Part shown: piece by piece, positions 8,668 through 17,066 of the stretch | Position numbering within the stretch: the first letter of the stretch is position 1 | Layout of the letters: each line of letters opens with the position of its first letter | Origin: Myxococcota bacterium | GTDB lineage: Bacteria; Myxococcota_A; Polyangia; Polyangiales; Houyiibacteriaceae | DNA length: 37,611 nucleotides | Assembly (NCBI GenBank): GCA_025453555.1 | Contig: JALOQC010000028.1 | Coordinates: 1-37,611, forward strand | Direction: 5' to 3' | The notes under the pieces: model-generated | Seen by the model: the letters and a program-made list of their open reading frames with translations, nothing else | Told to the model about the DNA's origin: nothing | Databases searched by the model: none | Program-made: the position numbers and the translations under genes

Positions 8668-9317
8668 CGCTTCGTCCGCGCGGCCAGGCGCCGCAGGCCG
8701 ACCTCGCTCTTCACGTCGCCGAGCTCGCCCGCGTCGCAGGCCGCGATCGCCTCTTCGATCGTGAAGAAGCGGACGGTCTGCCCCGATTCGACGGGGGTGC
8801 CGTCCTCGGTCGGGATGCCGCGCCCGGACTCCGCGACCCGCGCGGTGTAGTAGTAGAGGCGCTCCGCGAGCACGCCGGGCGAGAGGAAGATCGGCGCGCC
8901 GAGCGGCTCGAACGCATGCGGCGCGAGCGTGTACCCGGTCTCTTCGAGCGTCTCGCGCACGCAGCACGCGCGCAGACCTTCTTCGCCCTGCTCTTCGGGC
9001 TCCACGAGCCCCGCCGGCAGCTCCCACAGGACGGGGTCCACCTCCCGATCGACCGGCACCGCGAGCTCACCGCGGTAGGCGAGCGGCGGGCGCAACGAAG
9101 TGCGGAGCAACACGCGGTCGTCGTCGGTGTGCAACACCAGCACCACCGCGTCCGTCGCGCGACGATCGACGGAGTCGTACTCGTAGGGCGGGCTCGCGCT
9201 GCCGTCGGCGTAGCGGTTGCGGAGCAAGCGCCGCCGCAGACGCAGGAAGCCCGGCGGCTGGGCCGGCGTCCGGTCCTCGACGAGCTCCACGTGAATCGGA
9301 GGCTTGCGCCAGCGCAT
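8664..9317 (-). CDS. NUDIX hydrolase
   Basis: A 217-residue protein that probably cleaves a nucleoside diphosphate linked to another group, such as ADP-ribose or NADH. The NUDIX catalytic helix is visible as RETLEETG preceded by a Glu eight residues before the Arg. Before it comes WELPAGLVEPEE, a stretch typical of ADP-ribose pyrophosphatase-type members. The glycine that normally opens the box is displaced by a small insertion. The ATG at 9317 (MRWRKPP) was preferred over a farther upstream start because residues before it look non-coding. The stop overlaps nadK, which suggests linked NAD(P) turnover and synthesis; the substrate itself is not shown. Confidence 0.85.
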   Translation of the reverse strand: MRWRKPPIHVELVEDRTPAQPPGFLRLRRRLLRNRYADGSASPPYEYDSVDRRATDAVVLVLHTDDDRVLLRTSLRPPLAYRGELAVPVDREVDPVLWELPAGLVEPEEQGEEGLRACCVRETLEETGYTLAPHAFEPLGAPIFLSPGVLAERLYYYTARVAESGRGIPTEDGTPVESGQTVRFFTIEEAIAACDAGELGDVKSEVGLRRLAARTKR

Positions 9318-9394
9318 CGTTCGTCCTCGGGTCTCGTCGGTTCGATGTCGATCGCGCTCGATGGCGCGAAGCTCTCGATGGGTCGAAGGTCGAC

Positions 9395-9988
9395 TCAACC
9401 GAGCTCGTCGCTCGGAGACGGCGTCTCCGATTCGACGGGTATCGGCGGACCCGCTGGGTCGGCGGGGTCAGCCGCCGGCGGATCTTCGACCGGACGCCAC
9501 ACCAGACTCAAGCCCGGAAGCACCATCCAGCGCGCGAGTTCGCCGGAGAGGCGCCAAGTCTCGAAGGTCACGCCGAGCGCGATCGCGTCGTCGAGGCGAA
9601 CCTCGAAGCGCGCGCCGAAGGCCGCCCAGCCGCCCGCGCGCAGGCCTTCGTTGGTGGCGCCGGCCCAGAGACCGCCGCGCAGGAAGACGTGAAAGCCCAC
9701 CGGGCGCGGTGCGACGCCGACGCCGACCGAGAGGCCCATCGGGGCGAAGACGCGGTTGACGTCCTCGTTGTCGCTGGTGCTCGCGCCGATGCCGATCGCG
9801 AGGCCGAAGCTCGCGGGGCCCACGCGCTCGAAGAGATCGACGACGAGGTCGCCGCCGAGGCGTCGCTCGTCCGCGGTGGGCTCGATCGCGAGCAGGCCCG
9901 TGATCGCGCCCGAGGGCTCCCACTGCGCGTGCGTGGTCGGCGCGAAGAGCGCGCTGACCACCACGACGATTGGAAGCCAGAACCGCAT
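9395..9988 (-). CDS. Outer-membrane beta-barrel-like exported protein
   Basis: A 197-residue protein with a clear signal peptide ([21 protein letters not shown], cleavage likely after THA). Alternating short strands rich in Gly and aromatic residues follow, for example GLAIGIGAS, VGFHVFLRGGLWAG and ALGVTFETWRL. This pattern fits a small outer-membrane beta-barrel. The C-terminus is a Pro/Asp-rich tail (ADPADPAGPPIP) rather than a final aromatic strand, so the family is not certain. The tail is partly encoded by a diverged copy of the palindromic hairpin (9458-9479). The ATG overlaps the transaldolase stop by one base; NUDIX begins 77 bases downstream. Function unknown. Confidence 0.65.
   Translation of the reverse strand: MRFWLPIVVVVSALFAPTTHAQWEPSGAITGLLAIEPTADERRLGGDLVVDLFERVGPASFGLAIGIGASTSDNEDVNRVFAPMGLSVGVGVAPRPVGFHVFLRGGLWAGATNEGLRAGGWAAFGARFEVRLDDAIALGVTFETWRLSGELARWMVLPGLSLVWRPVEDPPAADPADPAGPPIPVESETPSPSDELG
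9458..9479 (+). repeat. Diverged copy of palindromic hairpin 3
   Basis: GTCGGCGG, loop GGTCAG, CCGCCGGC. The loop is identical to the copies at 1590-1595 and 6129-6134. Relative to those, stem pair 4 changes from C-G to G-C and pair 2 from T-A to a T-G wobble, so pairing is kept. It lies in the tail-coding end of the outer-membrane-type gene, antisense to it. Confidence 0.6.
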
Positions 9989-10632
9989 CAGACCGGCGTC
10001 TTCTTCGCGTCGGCGAGGAACTGCGCGAGGCCGGCGTCGGTGAGCGGGTGCTTGAGGAGCTGCTGGATGACCTTGAGCGGCAAGGTCGCGCAGTCCGCGC
10101 CGAGGAGCGCAGCCTGCACCACGTGCACCGGGTGGCGGATGCTCGCCGCGAGCACCTCGGTCTCGAGCCCGTAGTTGCCGTAGATCGTGAGGATCTGCTC
10201 GATCAGCTCCATGCCTTCGCCGCTGATGTCGTCGATGCGGCCGATGAAGGGGCTGATGTAGGTGGCGCCCGCCTTCGCGGCGAGGAGCGCCTGCGTGGGC
10301 GAGAAGCAGAGCGTGACGTTGGTCTTGATGCCTTCGTCGGTGAAGGTGCGGACCGCCTTGATGCCCTCGGCGATGAGCGGGACCTTCACCACGATGTTGT
10401 CGTGGATCTTCACGAGCTCGCGGCCCTCGCGGACGATGCCCTCGTAGTCGACGCTGATGACCTCGGCGCTGATCGGGCCGTCCACGATCTCGCAGATCGC
10501 GGGGATGATCTCGCGCTGCGACTTGCCGGTCTTGGCGATGAGGCTCGGGTTGGTCGTCACGCCGTCGACGAGGCCCATGGCGGCCGCCTCGCGGATCTCG
10601 TTCAGGTCGGCGGAGTCGATGAAGATCTTCAT
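9988..10632 (-). CDS. tal: Transaldolase (small TalC/FSA-type)
   Basis: A 214-residue cytoplasmic enzyme of the small transaldolase/fructose-6-phosphate aldolase family, which moves a dihydroxyacetone unit in the pentose phosphate pathway. The N-terminus [13 protein letters not shown], the [12 protein letters not shown] segment, and [10 protein letters not shown] with the Schiff-base Lys at about 83 are all typical. [15 protein letters not shown] and SPFIGRIDD follow in the right order. Length fits the family. The ATG at 10632 is chosen by homology of the N-terminus; a longer frame to 10668 adds non-conserved residues. It is the first intact gene of the minus-strand cluster and overlaps the outer-membrane-type gene by one base. 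Transaldolase and fructose-6-phosphate aldolase cannot be separated here. Confidence 0.92.
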   Translation of the reverse strand: MKIFIDSADLNEIREAAAMGLVDGVTTNPSLIAKTGKSQREIIPAICEIVDGPISAEVISVDYEGIVREGRELVKIHDNIVVKVPLIAEGIKAVRTFTDEGIKTNVTLCFSPTQALLAAKAGATYISPFIGRIDDISGEGMELIEQILTIYGNYGLETEVLAASIRHPVHVVQAALLGADCATLPLKVIQQLLKHPLTDAGLAQFLADAKKTPV

Positions 10633-10704
10633 GGCCGCAGGCATACGGGGGCGCGCGGAAACGAGCAAGGCCGCCCCGCGGCGTTGCGCACCCCGTCGAG
10701 TGCC

Positions 10705-11278
10705 TCATTCCTCCGGGAGCCAGAAGCGCGACAGCTCGAGCGGGAGGTCGTCGAAGGGTGGGAGCACGACGCGCTCGTCGACCGTGCCGCCGGCAACCAG
10801 CGTCGGCTTCGAGTCGGTCGTCTCGAAGACCTCCACGAGGCGCTGCTCGGGATCGACGAGCCAGACGTGGGCGACGCGCGCGCGGGCGTAGAGCGGGAGC
10901 TCGAGCCGTCGGTCGGGCGGTCGTCGGCGACAGGACTTCGCACACCCAGTCGGGCACCAGCGTGAGAGGGTTCTCGTCGGGAAGCTCGGGCACGCGCTCG
11001 ACACGCCATCCCGCGAGGTCGGGCACGACGAGCAGCTCGCCCAGCAACCGAACCTCCGGCTCGAGCTCGATCCACCAGCCCCGACCGCTGCGATCGACGT
11101 CCTTCGCGCCGAGCGCGTCGAAGAGGAGCTTGTGCGTGCGGCGATGGCGACGCCCGGGTCGGCTCATCGTGCGCAGCACGCCGGGCTCCAAGATCTCTCC
11201 CGTCAGCCCGGGCCGCAGCGCGGCGATCTGCGCATAGAGCGTGTCGAAGTCGGGGAGCTTCGGGGCAGCGTCGCCCAT
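10705..11278 (-). pseudogene. Uma2 family (DUF820) endonuclease-like gene, frameshifted
   Basis: From the ATG at 11278 (MGDAAPKLPDFDTLYAQI) the frame gives a good Uma2-family sequence through VPDLAGWR and PDWVCEVLSPTTAR. At about 10905-10920 the sense moves to another frame, which continues DRRLELPLYARARVAHVWLV and ends ELSRFWLPEE at 10705. Uma2 proteins have a restriction-endonuclease-like fold, are very numerous in cyanobacteria and myxobacteria, and have no settled role. The shift needs one base removed or two added between TTAR and DRRL. It lies 72 bases upstream of the transaldolase. The carbamoyltransferase starts divergently 135 bases away. Confidence 0.8.
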
Positions 11279-11413
11279 GCGACGCAGTGTACCAGAGCGG
11301 GCCTCGCGTCGGCCCGTCCGTGCATCGCGAGCGGCGCGCCCGACGAATCGCGCGAGCTTCGCGCGGCGCCTGGTACCCTGCGCGCTCGGTCCGCTCGGAC
11401 CGCTCGGGAGCTC

Positions 11414-13245
11414 ATGAAGATCCTCGGGATCTCCGCCTTCTATCACGACAGCGCCGCTTGCCTCGTCGACGCGGGCGAGATCGTGGCCGCCGCGCAGGAG
11501 GAGCGCTTCACGCGGAAGAAGCACGACGCGTCGTTCCCGAAGCACGCGGCCGCGTACTGCCTGCGCGAAGGAGGGATCGGCGCGCGTGAGCTCGATCTCG
11601 TCGTCTTCTACGACAAGCCGCTGCTCAAGCTCGACCGCCTGATCGAGACCTGGCTCGGCTACGCGCCGGCGGGGTTCGGCATGTTCGCGCGCGCGCTGCC
11701 GCTCTGGTTGAAGCAGAAGATGCACGTGCCCCGCGAGCTGGATCGGGGATTGAACGGCGAGTACCGCGGGCGCTTCGCGTTCACCTCGCACCACGAGTCG
11801 CACGCCGCGAGCGCGTTCTTTCCTTCGCCCTTCGAGGAGGCCGCGATCCTCACCCTCGACGGGACGGCGTGGGCGAGTGGGCCACCGGGAGCCTCGGGGT
11901 CGGGCGTGGGAACGAGATCGAGCTACTCGAAGAGCTGCGCTTCCCGCACTCGCTCGGTTTGCTCTATTCGGCTTTCACGTACTTCACCGGCTTCAAGGTC
12001 AACAGCGGCGAGTACAAGCTCATGGGGCTCGCGCCCTACGGCGAGCCGATCTTTGCGGACATGATCCGATCCGAGCTCCTCGATCTGAAGGACGACGGAT
12101 CGTTTCGTTTGAACATGCGCTACCTCGGCTACGGACACCGCGCGGTGATGACTTCGCCCGCGATGGAGGCGCTGCTCGGAGGCCCGCCGCGCGCGGCCGA
12201 AGCGCCGCTCACGAAGCGCGAGATGGATCTGGCGGCGTCGATCCAGCTCGTGACGGAAGAGATCGTGCTCCGCATCGCGCGCCATGCGCACGAGCGCACG
12301 CGACAGAAGCACCTCGTGCTCGCGGGTGGCGTCGCCCTCAACTGCGTCGCGAACGGGCGGCTCCTGCGCGAGGGGCCCTTCGAGCGGATTTGGATCCAAC
12401 CCGCGGCGGGCGACGCGGGCGGCGCGCTCGGGGCGGCCCTCTTCGCGTGGCATCAGCTCGCGGGCGAGCCGCGCACCGCGAAGCCGAACGACGCGCAGAA
12501 AGGATCGCTGCTCGGGCCGCGCTTTTCGGACGACGAGGTCGGCGCGTTCCTGGACTCGGTCGGCGCGGTGTACGAGCGCATCGACGATCGCGACCAGCTC
12601 TTCGATCGGATCGCGGCGCTGCTCGCGGACGAGAAGGTCGTCGGCCACGTCGCAGACCGCATGGAGTTCGGCCCGCGCGCGCTCGGCTCGCGCTCGATCC
12701 TCGGAGATCCACGCTCGCCGAAGATGCAGTCGGTGATGAACCTGAAGATCAAGTTTCGCGAGTCGTTCCGGCCCTTCGCACCGGCGGTGCTTCGCGATCA
12801 CGTACACGAATACTTCGAGATGCGGCCGAACGAAGACAGCCCCTACATGCTGCTCGTCGCGCCCGTTCAAAACGACAAACGCGTACCGAGCGAGGGGGGC
12901 GCGGCGGGACTCGAGCTGCTGCATCAGCCGCGCTCGGTGGTGCCCGCGATCACCCACGTCGATCACTCCGCGCGGGTGCAGACGGTGGACGACGAACGAC
13001 ACCCTCGCTTCGCTGCGATCCTGCGGGCGTTCCACCGTCGCACCGGCATGCCGATGCTCATCAACACCAGCTTCAACGTCCGCGGCGAGCCGATCGTCTG
13101 CTCGCCCGAGGACGCGTACCGGTGTTTCCTCGCGACCAACATGGACGCGCTGGTGATCGAGTCGTTCGTGCTGATGCGCGACGCGCAGCCGGACGCGGCG
13201 CGCTTCGACCGGGAAGCGCACCTCCGACAGTTCGACCTGGATTGA
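11414..13245 (+). pseudogene. Carbamoyltransferase (NodU/CmcH family), frameshifted by a GACGG duplication
   Basis: The first frame begins MKILGISAFYHDSAACLVD and carries AQEERFTRKKHDASFP, the N-terminal ASKHA-fold part of carbamoyltransferases, as far as ILTLDG at about 11862. The frame starting GTG at 11869 continues GEWATGSLGVGRG and runs through the C-terminal domain (GGVALNCVANGRL, EFGPRALGSRSIL, NTSFNVRGEPIV) to the stop at 13245. At the junction GACGG is duplicated (11858-11862 and 11863-11867); removing one copy reads LDGVGEWATG, the family consensus. An intact protein would be about 610 residues and would transfer a carbamoyl group from carbamoyl phosphate to a hydroxyl on a glycan or secondary metabolite. 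The SxtJ-like and DUF5989 genes follow. Confidence 0.88.
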
Positions 13246-13314
13246 ACGAGCGACGACCGACGATTGCGCAGAAGAGACATTCGACCGAAACCCGATTGAG
13301 ATTGCTCCGTCCCC

Positions 13315-13773
13315 ATGGCCCTCTTCGTCCTCGACCTCCGACCTCCGCCGCGCGTGCTCCGCCAGTTCGGGCTCGTGGCGCTCGTCGCGTTCGGGGTGCT
13401 CGCCGCCCTCGCCTCCTTCGAGCGTGGGCTCTTCTCCGCGAGCCTCTTCCCGAGTGGGCTCGGCGCGGCGCGTCTGCCGCTGACGATTGGGCTCGCGTCG
13501 GTGGGGCTCGTCAGCGGCGTGCTCGCCTTCGTCCGTCCGAGCGCCAACCGGCCGCTCTTCGTCGCGCTCTCGGTGATCACCTACCCGATCGGGTTCGTCG
13601 TCTCGCTGGTGGTCCTCGCGACGCTCTTCTTCGGGCTCTTCGCGCCGCTCGGGCTTCTCTTCCGCCTCGTGGGGCGCGATGCTCTGCGCCGTCGCCGCGA
13701 TCCGAAGGCGACGAGCTATTGGACTCCGGCGCCGCCGAAGCGTCCGAAGTCGGACTACTTCAAGCAGTACTGA
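13315..13773 (+). CDS. SxtJ-like membrane protein
   Basis: A 152-residue membrane protein with hydrophobic segments at about 20-36, 55-73 and 80-112 and a basic C-terminus ending in SYWTP...KSDYFKQY. This layout matches the SxtJ family, named from the saxitoxin cluster and often encoded between a carbamoyltransferase and a DUF5989 protein. Its role is not established; it probably anchors or serves the carbamoyltransferase at the membrane. It starts 69 bases after the carbamoyltransferase stop and 28 bases before the DUF5989 gene, so the three look like one operon. Confidence 0.78.
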   Translation: MALFVLDLRPPPRVLRQFGLVALVAFGVLAALASFERGLFSASLFPSGLGAARLPLTIGLASVGLVSGVLAFVRPSANRPLFVALSVITYPIGFVVSLVVLATLFFGLFAPLGLLFRLVGRDALRRRRDPKATSYWTPAPPKRPKSDYFKQY

Positions 13774-13801
13774 CGTGAGACCGCGCGCGACGCGATCACC
13801 C

Positions 13802-13990
13802 ATGAGCGACGACGACTTCAAGAAGCAGCTCGAAGGCCGACGCGGCAGCGCGATCGGCGATCTCTTCGGTTTCCTTCGACAGAACAAGAAGTGGTGGCTC
13901 GGCCCGATCGTGATCGCGATCGTGTTGCTCGGGCTGCTCGTGCTCCTCGGTGGCACCGGCGCGGCGCCGTTCATCTACACGCTGTTCTGA
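13802..13990 (+). CDS. DUF5989 family small membrane protein
   Basis: A 62-residue protein: a polar N-terminus (MSDDDFKKQLEGRRG), the conserved DLFGFLRQNKKWWLGPI segment, one long hydrophobic helix and a short tail PFIYTLF. This is the typical form of the DUF5989 family, found with SxtJ-like proteins and carbamoyltransferases. Function unknown, presumed small membrane partner. The ATG at 13802 keeps the family length; upstream codons in frame lie in the preceding gene's tail. Last gene of the triad. Confidence 0.82.
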   Translation: MSDDDFKKQLEGRRGSAIGDLFGFLRQNKKWWLGPIVIAIVLLGLLVLLGGTGAAPFIYTLF

Positions 13991-14340
13991 TCGACACGCC
14001 GCAACGCGAGAAGATGTCGGGCGGGCTCAGGCGCGTGAACGCGAACACACGCGCGCGGGCTGTGATGGTCTCGACGTAGCCGCGGCGCGCGGGGTAGTTG
14101 CCCTCGCGCGGGAAGTCGGTGCTGGTCCAATCACCGTCCGCGTCGCGATCGCCGTAGTTTTCGGGCGTCACGAGGAAGGTGTCGTCGGTGGCGACGATGA
14201 TCACGCGCGTCGCGCTCTCGCGCCACGGAACTCCGTCGCCGCCGCGTGGATCGCGTCGAGCGCGTTCTCTTCGCAGATCGGGTTCTGCGTGGTCGGACCG
14301 CTCGGGCCGTCACCCGGTGCTCATGCACGGCCGATGCGGC
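13971..14340 (-). pseudogene. Decayed remnant of a vWA-like protein gene
   Basis: No intact gene is present, but three minus-strand frames together spell a protein-like string. First comes LIGFPNTNAPHRPCMSTG, then GDGPSGPTTQNPICEENALD and AIHAAATEFRG, then ESATRVIIVATDDTFLV and TPENYGDRDADGDWTSTDFP. Frame changes fall near 14311 and 14220. The hydrophobic strand VIIVATDDTF after an Ala-rich helix resembles part of a von Willebrand A domain, but this is a guess. It runs up to the sulfatase-like gene's stop and overlaps the DUF5989 3' end by a few codons. Best read as a gene fragment left after deletion and frameshifts. Confidence 0.45.
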
Positions 14341-14362
14341 GCGTTGGTGTTCGGGAATCCGA

Positions 14363-17038
14363 TCAAGGGCGGGTGCGTGGGAACGGGCGCGCGCGCTCGA
14401 GGTAGTCGTCGATCGCGCGTGTGAGCTCCGGGCTCGGCTCGCGACGCGTCGGCGCGCGCTCGAGGTCGTCGGGATCGACGGCGGTGTCGACCTGCAGCAA
14501 ACGGTCGCGGATCACGAGCTCGTCCGCGGTCGCGACCGCGCTGAGATCGAGGGTCGCGCGGCCGCGCGCGTCGAAGCGCCAGGTGTCCATGCGGACGAAA
14601 CGATCGGGATCGACCTCGCGTCGGAGGTCCGCGCCTTCGCTCGCGGCCCCTTCGGTGGTCATGCCTGCGCTCGCAATGCCTTCGCTCTCATTACCTTCGC
14701 TCTGGGCGCCTTCGACCGCAGGGCTTTCGCTCGCGGCGCCTGCGCGCGCGGCGTCTTCGCCCGAGATACCGGCCGCCGCGAGCACCGTGCGAGCGACGTC
14801 GACGAAGCCGACCGCGCCTTCTTCGACGCCCGGCGTGACGCCCGCGCCCGCGATCACGAGCGGCACGCGCACCGTGTAGGGGTTGAGATCGTTGCCGTGC
14901 GCGCGCGTGAGCGGGCCGAGGATCTCGCCGTGGTCCGCGGTCACGAGCACCAGAACGTCGTTGCGGCCCGCGACCGCGGCGAGCAGACGACCCACCTGCA
15001 CGTCGGCGTGCGCGATCTCGTGGTCGTAGCGCTCGGAGGCTCCGCCACCGAAGTCCGGCGCGTCCGCGTGACGGCGATCCGGCGCGTGGGGGCCGTAGAA
15101 ATGCGCCCACACGAAGAAGGGGGAGCCGCCGAGCTCGCGGAGCAGCCCGAGCGTGCGGTCGGCGACCGCGGTGTCGTCGTCGATCGGCTCGGCGTCGAAG
15201 CGCTCGAAGCCGTCGTCGAGCCCGTAGCCCGGGAGCAGGAACGCGTTGCCGCCGCTGTCGACGACCGCGCCGGTTCGGTAGCCGCGCGCGGCGAGGTGCT
15301 GCGCGAGCGTGAGGCGCTCGTCGCGCGTGACGAGCACGGCGGACTTCACGCGCAGCTTCGGGCCGAGCCGCGGGATCGCGACCGGCTCGACCATGCGGTC
15401 GTCGGTCGCGAAGAGGCGCTCCCAGCGCAGCTCGCGCGCGGGAGCGCCTCGCAGCAACGAGGGCAACGAGATCGCCGTCCAGCCGCCGCTCGAGAACGCG
15501 CGCTCGAAGCGGCGACCGCGCGCCGCCAACGCGTCGAGGCTCGGGGTGGTCGGGCGCTCGTAGCCGTACGAGCCGACGCGATCGACACGCAGCGTGTCGA
15601 TGGTGACGAGCAGCACGCTGATGGCGCGCTCGGGCGGCGGCACGGTCGGCGGTGCACCGACGCGTGTGCGAGCCGGAGGTGCCTCGAGGTCGCCGCCGCG
15701 GCAGTTGTCGTCTACGCCGTTGCCGGCCACTTCGGGCGCGCGGGGATGCACGCGTGGGTTTCCGTCGTCGCAGTCGCCGCCACCGAAGGTGCGCGAGAAA
15801 CCGTCGCCGTCGAAGTCCGTGAGCGCGCGCGCGAGCATCACGCCGAGCTGTGGGTGGCGGAGCGCGAGCACGTCGTCGAGCTCGCCGCGCGTGCGCCCGG
15901 CAGAGAGCCACGCGGTGCCGATCAGCACGACCCAGACGGCCACGAAGACGCGACGCGCGCGCACCGAGCCCGGCGGCGCGTTGCGACGGCGGAGCTGATG
16001 GAGCGCGAGCGCGGCCGCGCCCCAGGGGAGGATGCGGATGCCCCACGCCGCGGCGGGATAAGCGGGGAGCGCGACGAGGCGCGGCTCCAGGAAGAGCAGC
16101 ACGAGCGAGAACGCGGAGAGCACGAGCGCGAAGAACATGCTGCGGAGCTGCACCGCGCGGCCGATCACGAAGCCCGCGAGCGCGCCGGTGAGCGGCCCCA
16201 CCACGAGCGCCGCCCAGACCACGCGGCCGTGCGCGCCGATCAGCGGCTCGAACATCCCGGGCGCGGCGACGAAAGGTACGCCCGCGAGCGCACCCGCGAG
16301 CATCGCGATCGCGGGGCCGAAGCGCGGCAAGTAGCGCAGCGCGGGCACGGTGGCGGCGGAGACGGTGAGCCCGAGGAGCGTGCTCGCGAACAGGCCGATC
16401 GAGGTCGCGAGCCAGAGATCGGCGAGCGACACGCCGGCCGCGAGCGCTTCGATGCCGCAGATGAGCGCGCCGATCGCGCCGAAGCAGGCGGTGAGCTCGA
16501 GCGCGGACGGCGGATCGGCGGGCTCGTCCGGCAGCAACGACTCGCGGCTGTCGGGCGGGATCGAGTGCCCGGTGGGGGTCGAGTCGCGGCGCGGCGGCGT
16601 GGAAGGACGCGTGGGCGTCGGGTCGCGACGAGGCGGCGACGAGGGTCGCGCGGGGTCGAGCGCGCGGGGCGGCGAAGATGGACGCGCCGAATCGTGTGAC
16701 GCGTCGTCCGCGGGCGGTGTGGATGGGCGCGACGAATCGCGCGGCGGGGCCGAGGGGCGCGACGAATCGCGCGGCGGGGCCGAGGGGCGCGACGAATCGC
16801 GCGGCGGGGCCGAGGGGCGCGACGAATCGCGCGGCGGGGTCGAAGGATCGGGGCCTTCGCGTGGAGGCAGCGAGACTCGCGTCGGGGTCGGATCGCGACG
16901 CGAGGGCGCCGGGGGCGGCTCCGACGCGCGAGTTTCGTCGAGGGGGGGCTCGTGGCCGGGAGGATGGGAGACGCGCTGCGGGCGCTCGGAGCTCCGAGCG
17001 CCCGCAGGCGGATCTTTCGCGGCCGGGTCCTGGCTCAT
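14363..17038 (-). CDS. Membrane sulfatase-like (alkaline phosphatase superfamily) protein with MopE-type insert
   Basis: An 891-residue protein. Residues 1-178 are Pro/Ser/Arg-rich and include tandem APPRDSSRPS units. About 182-380 hold a hydrophobic domain with roughly seven membrane helices. At about 408-450 lies a MopE-type motif (DFDGDGF, GGGDCDDGNP, GVDDNC), normally a calcium or metal site. The sulfatase-like domain follows (VTIDTLRVDRVGSYGYERP, Asp481; VTADHGE later). At the nucleophile position the sequence is TAISLPSLLRG with Thr521, not the Cys or Ser needed for formylglycine, so a phosphoryl or phosphoethanolamine transfer type is as likely as a true sulfatase. A low-complexity SEG-rich loop lies near 780-800. 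It starts 28 bases after prkA, probably in one transcript. Confidence 0.8.
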   Translation of the reverse strand: MSQDPAAKDPPAGARSSERPQRVSHPPGHEPPLDETRASEPPPAPSRRDPTPTRVSLPPREGPDPSTPPRDSSRPSAPPRDSSRPSAPPRDSSRPSAPPRDSSRPSTPPADDASHDSARPSSPPRALDPARPSSPPRRDPTPTRPSTPPRRDSTPTGHSIPPDSRESLLPDEPADPPSALELTACFGAIGALICGIEALAAGVSLADLWLATSIGLFASTLLGLTVSAATVPALRYLPRFGPAIAMLAGALAGVPFVAAPGMFEPLIGAHGRVVWAALVVGPLTGALAGFVIGRAVQLRSMFFALVLSAFSLVLLFLEPRLVALPAYPAAAWGIRILPWGAAALALHQLRRRNAPPGSVRARRVFVAVWVVLIGTAWLSAGRTRGELDDVLALRHPQLGVMLARALTDFDGDGFSRTFGGGDCDDGNPRVHPRAPEVAGNGVDDNCRGGDLEAPPARTRVGAPPTVPPPERAISVLLVTIDTLRVDRVGSYGYERPTTPSLDALAARGRRFERAFSSGGWTAISLPSLLRGAPARELRWERLFATDDRMVEPVAIPRLGPKLRVKSAVLVTRDERLTLAQHLAARGYRTGAVVDSGGNAFLLPGYGLDDGFERFDAEPIDDDTAVADRTLGLLRELGGSPFFVWAHFYGPHAPDRRHADAPDFGGGASERYDHEIAHADVQVGRLLAAVAGRNDVLVLVTADHGEILGPLTRAHGNDLNPYTVRVPLVIAGAGVTPGVEEGAVGFVDVARTVLAAAGISGEDAARAGAASESPAVEGAQSEGNESEGIASAGMTTEGAASEGADLRREVDPDRFVRMDTWRFDARGRATLDLSAVATADELVIRDRLLQVDTAVDPDDLERAPTRREPSPELTRAIDDYLERARPFPRTRP
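16721..16840 (-). repeat. 30-base in-gene tandem repeat (APPRDSSRPS)
   Basis: Three perfect 30-base units lie at 16741-16770, 16771-16800 and 16801-16830, with a partial copy on each side. The unit is ten codons of the Pro/Ser-rich N-terminal region of the sulfatase-like gene, so copy number can vary without changing the frame. Confidence 0.88.
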
Positions 17039-17066
17039 GCGTGGGGTGCGACGGTCGGCGCGTCGA

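Noticed and set aside
14246..16699. An 817-codon plus-strand open frame
   Set aside because: Antisense to the sulfatase-like gene and Arg/Ala/Glu-rich throughout.
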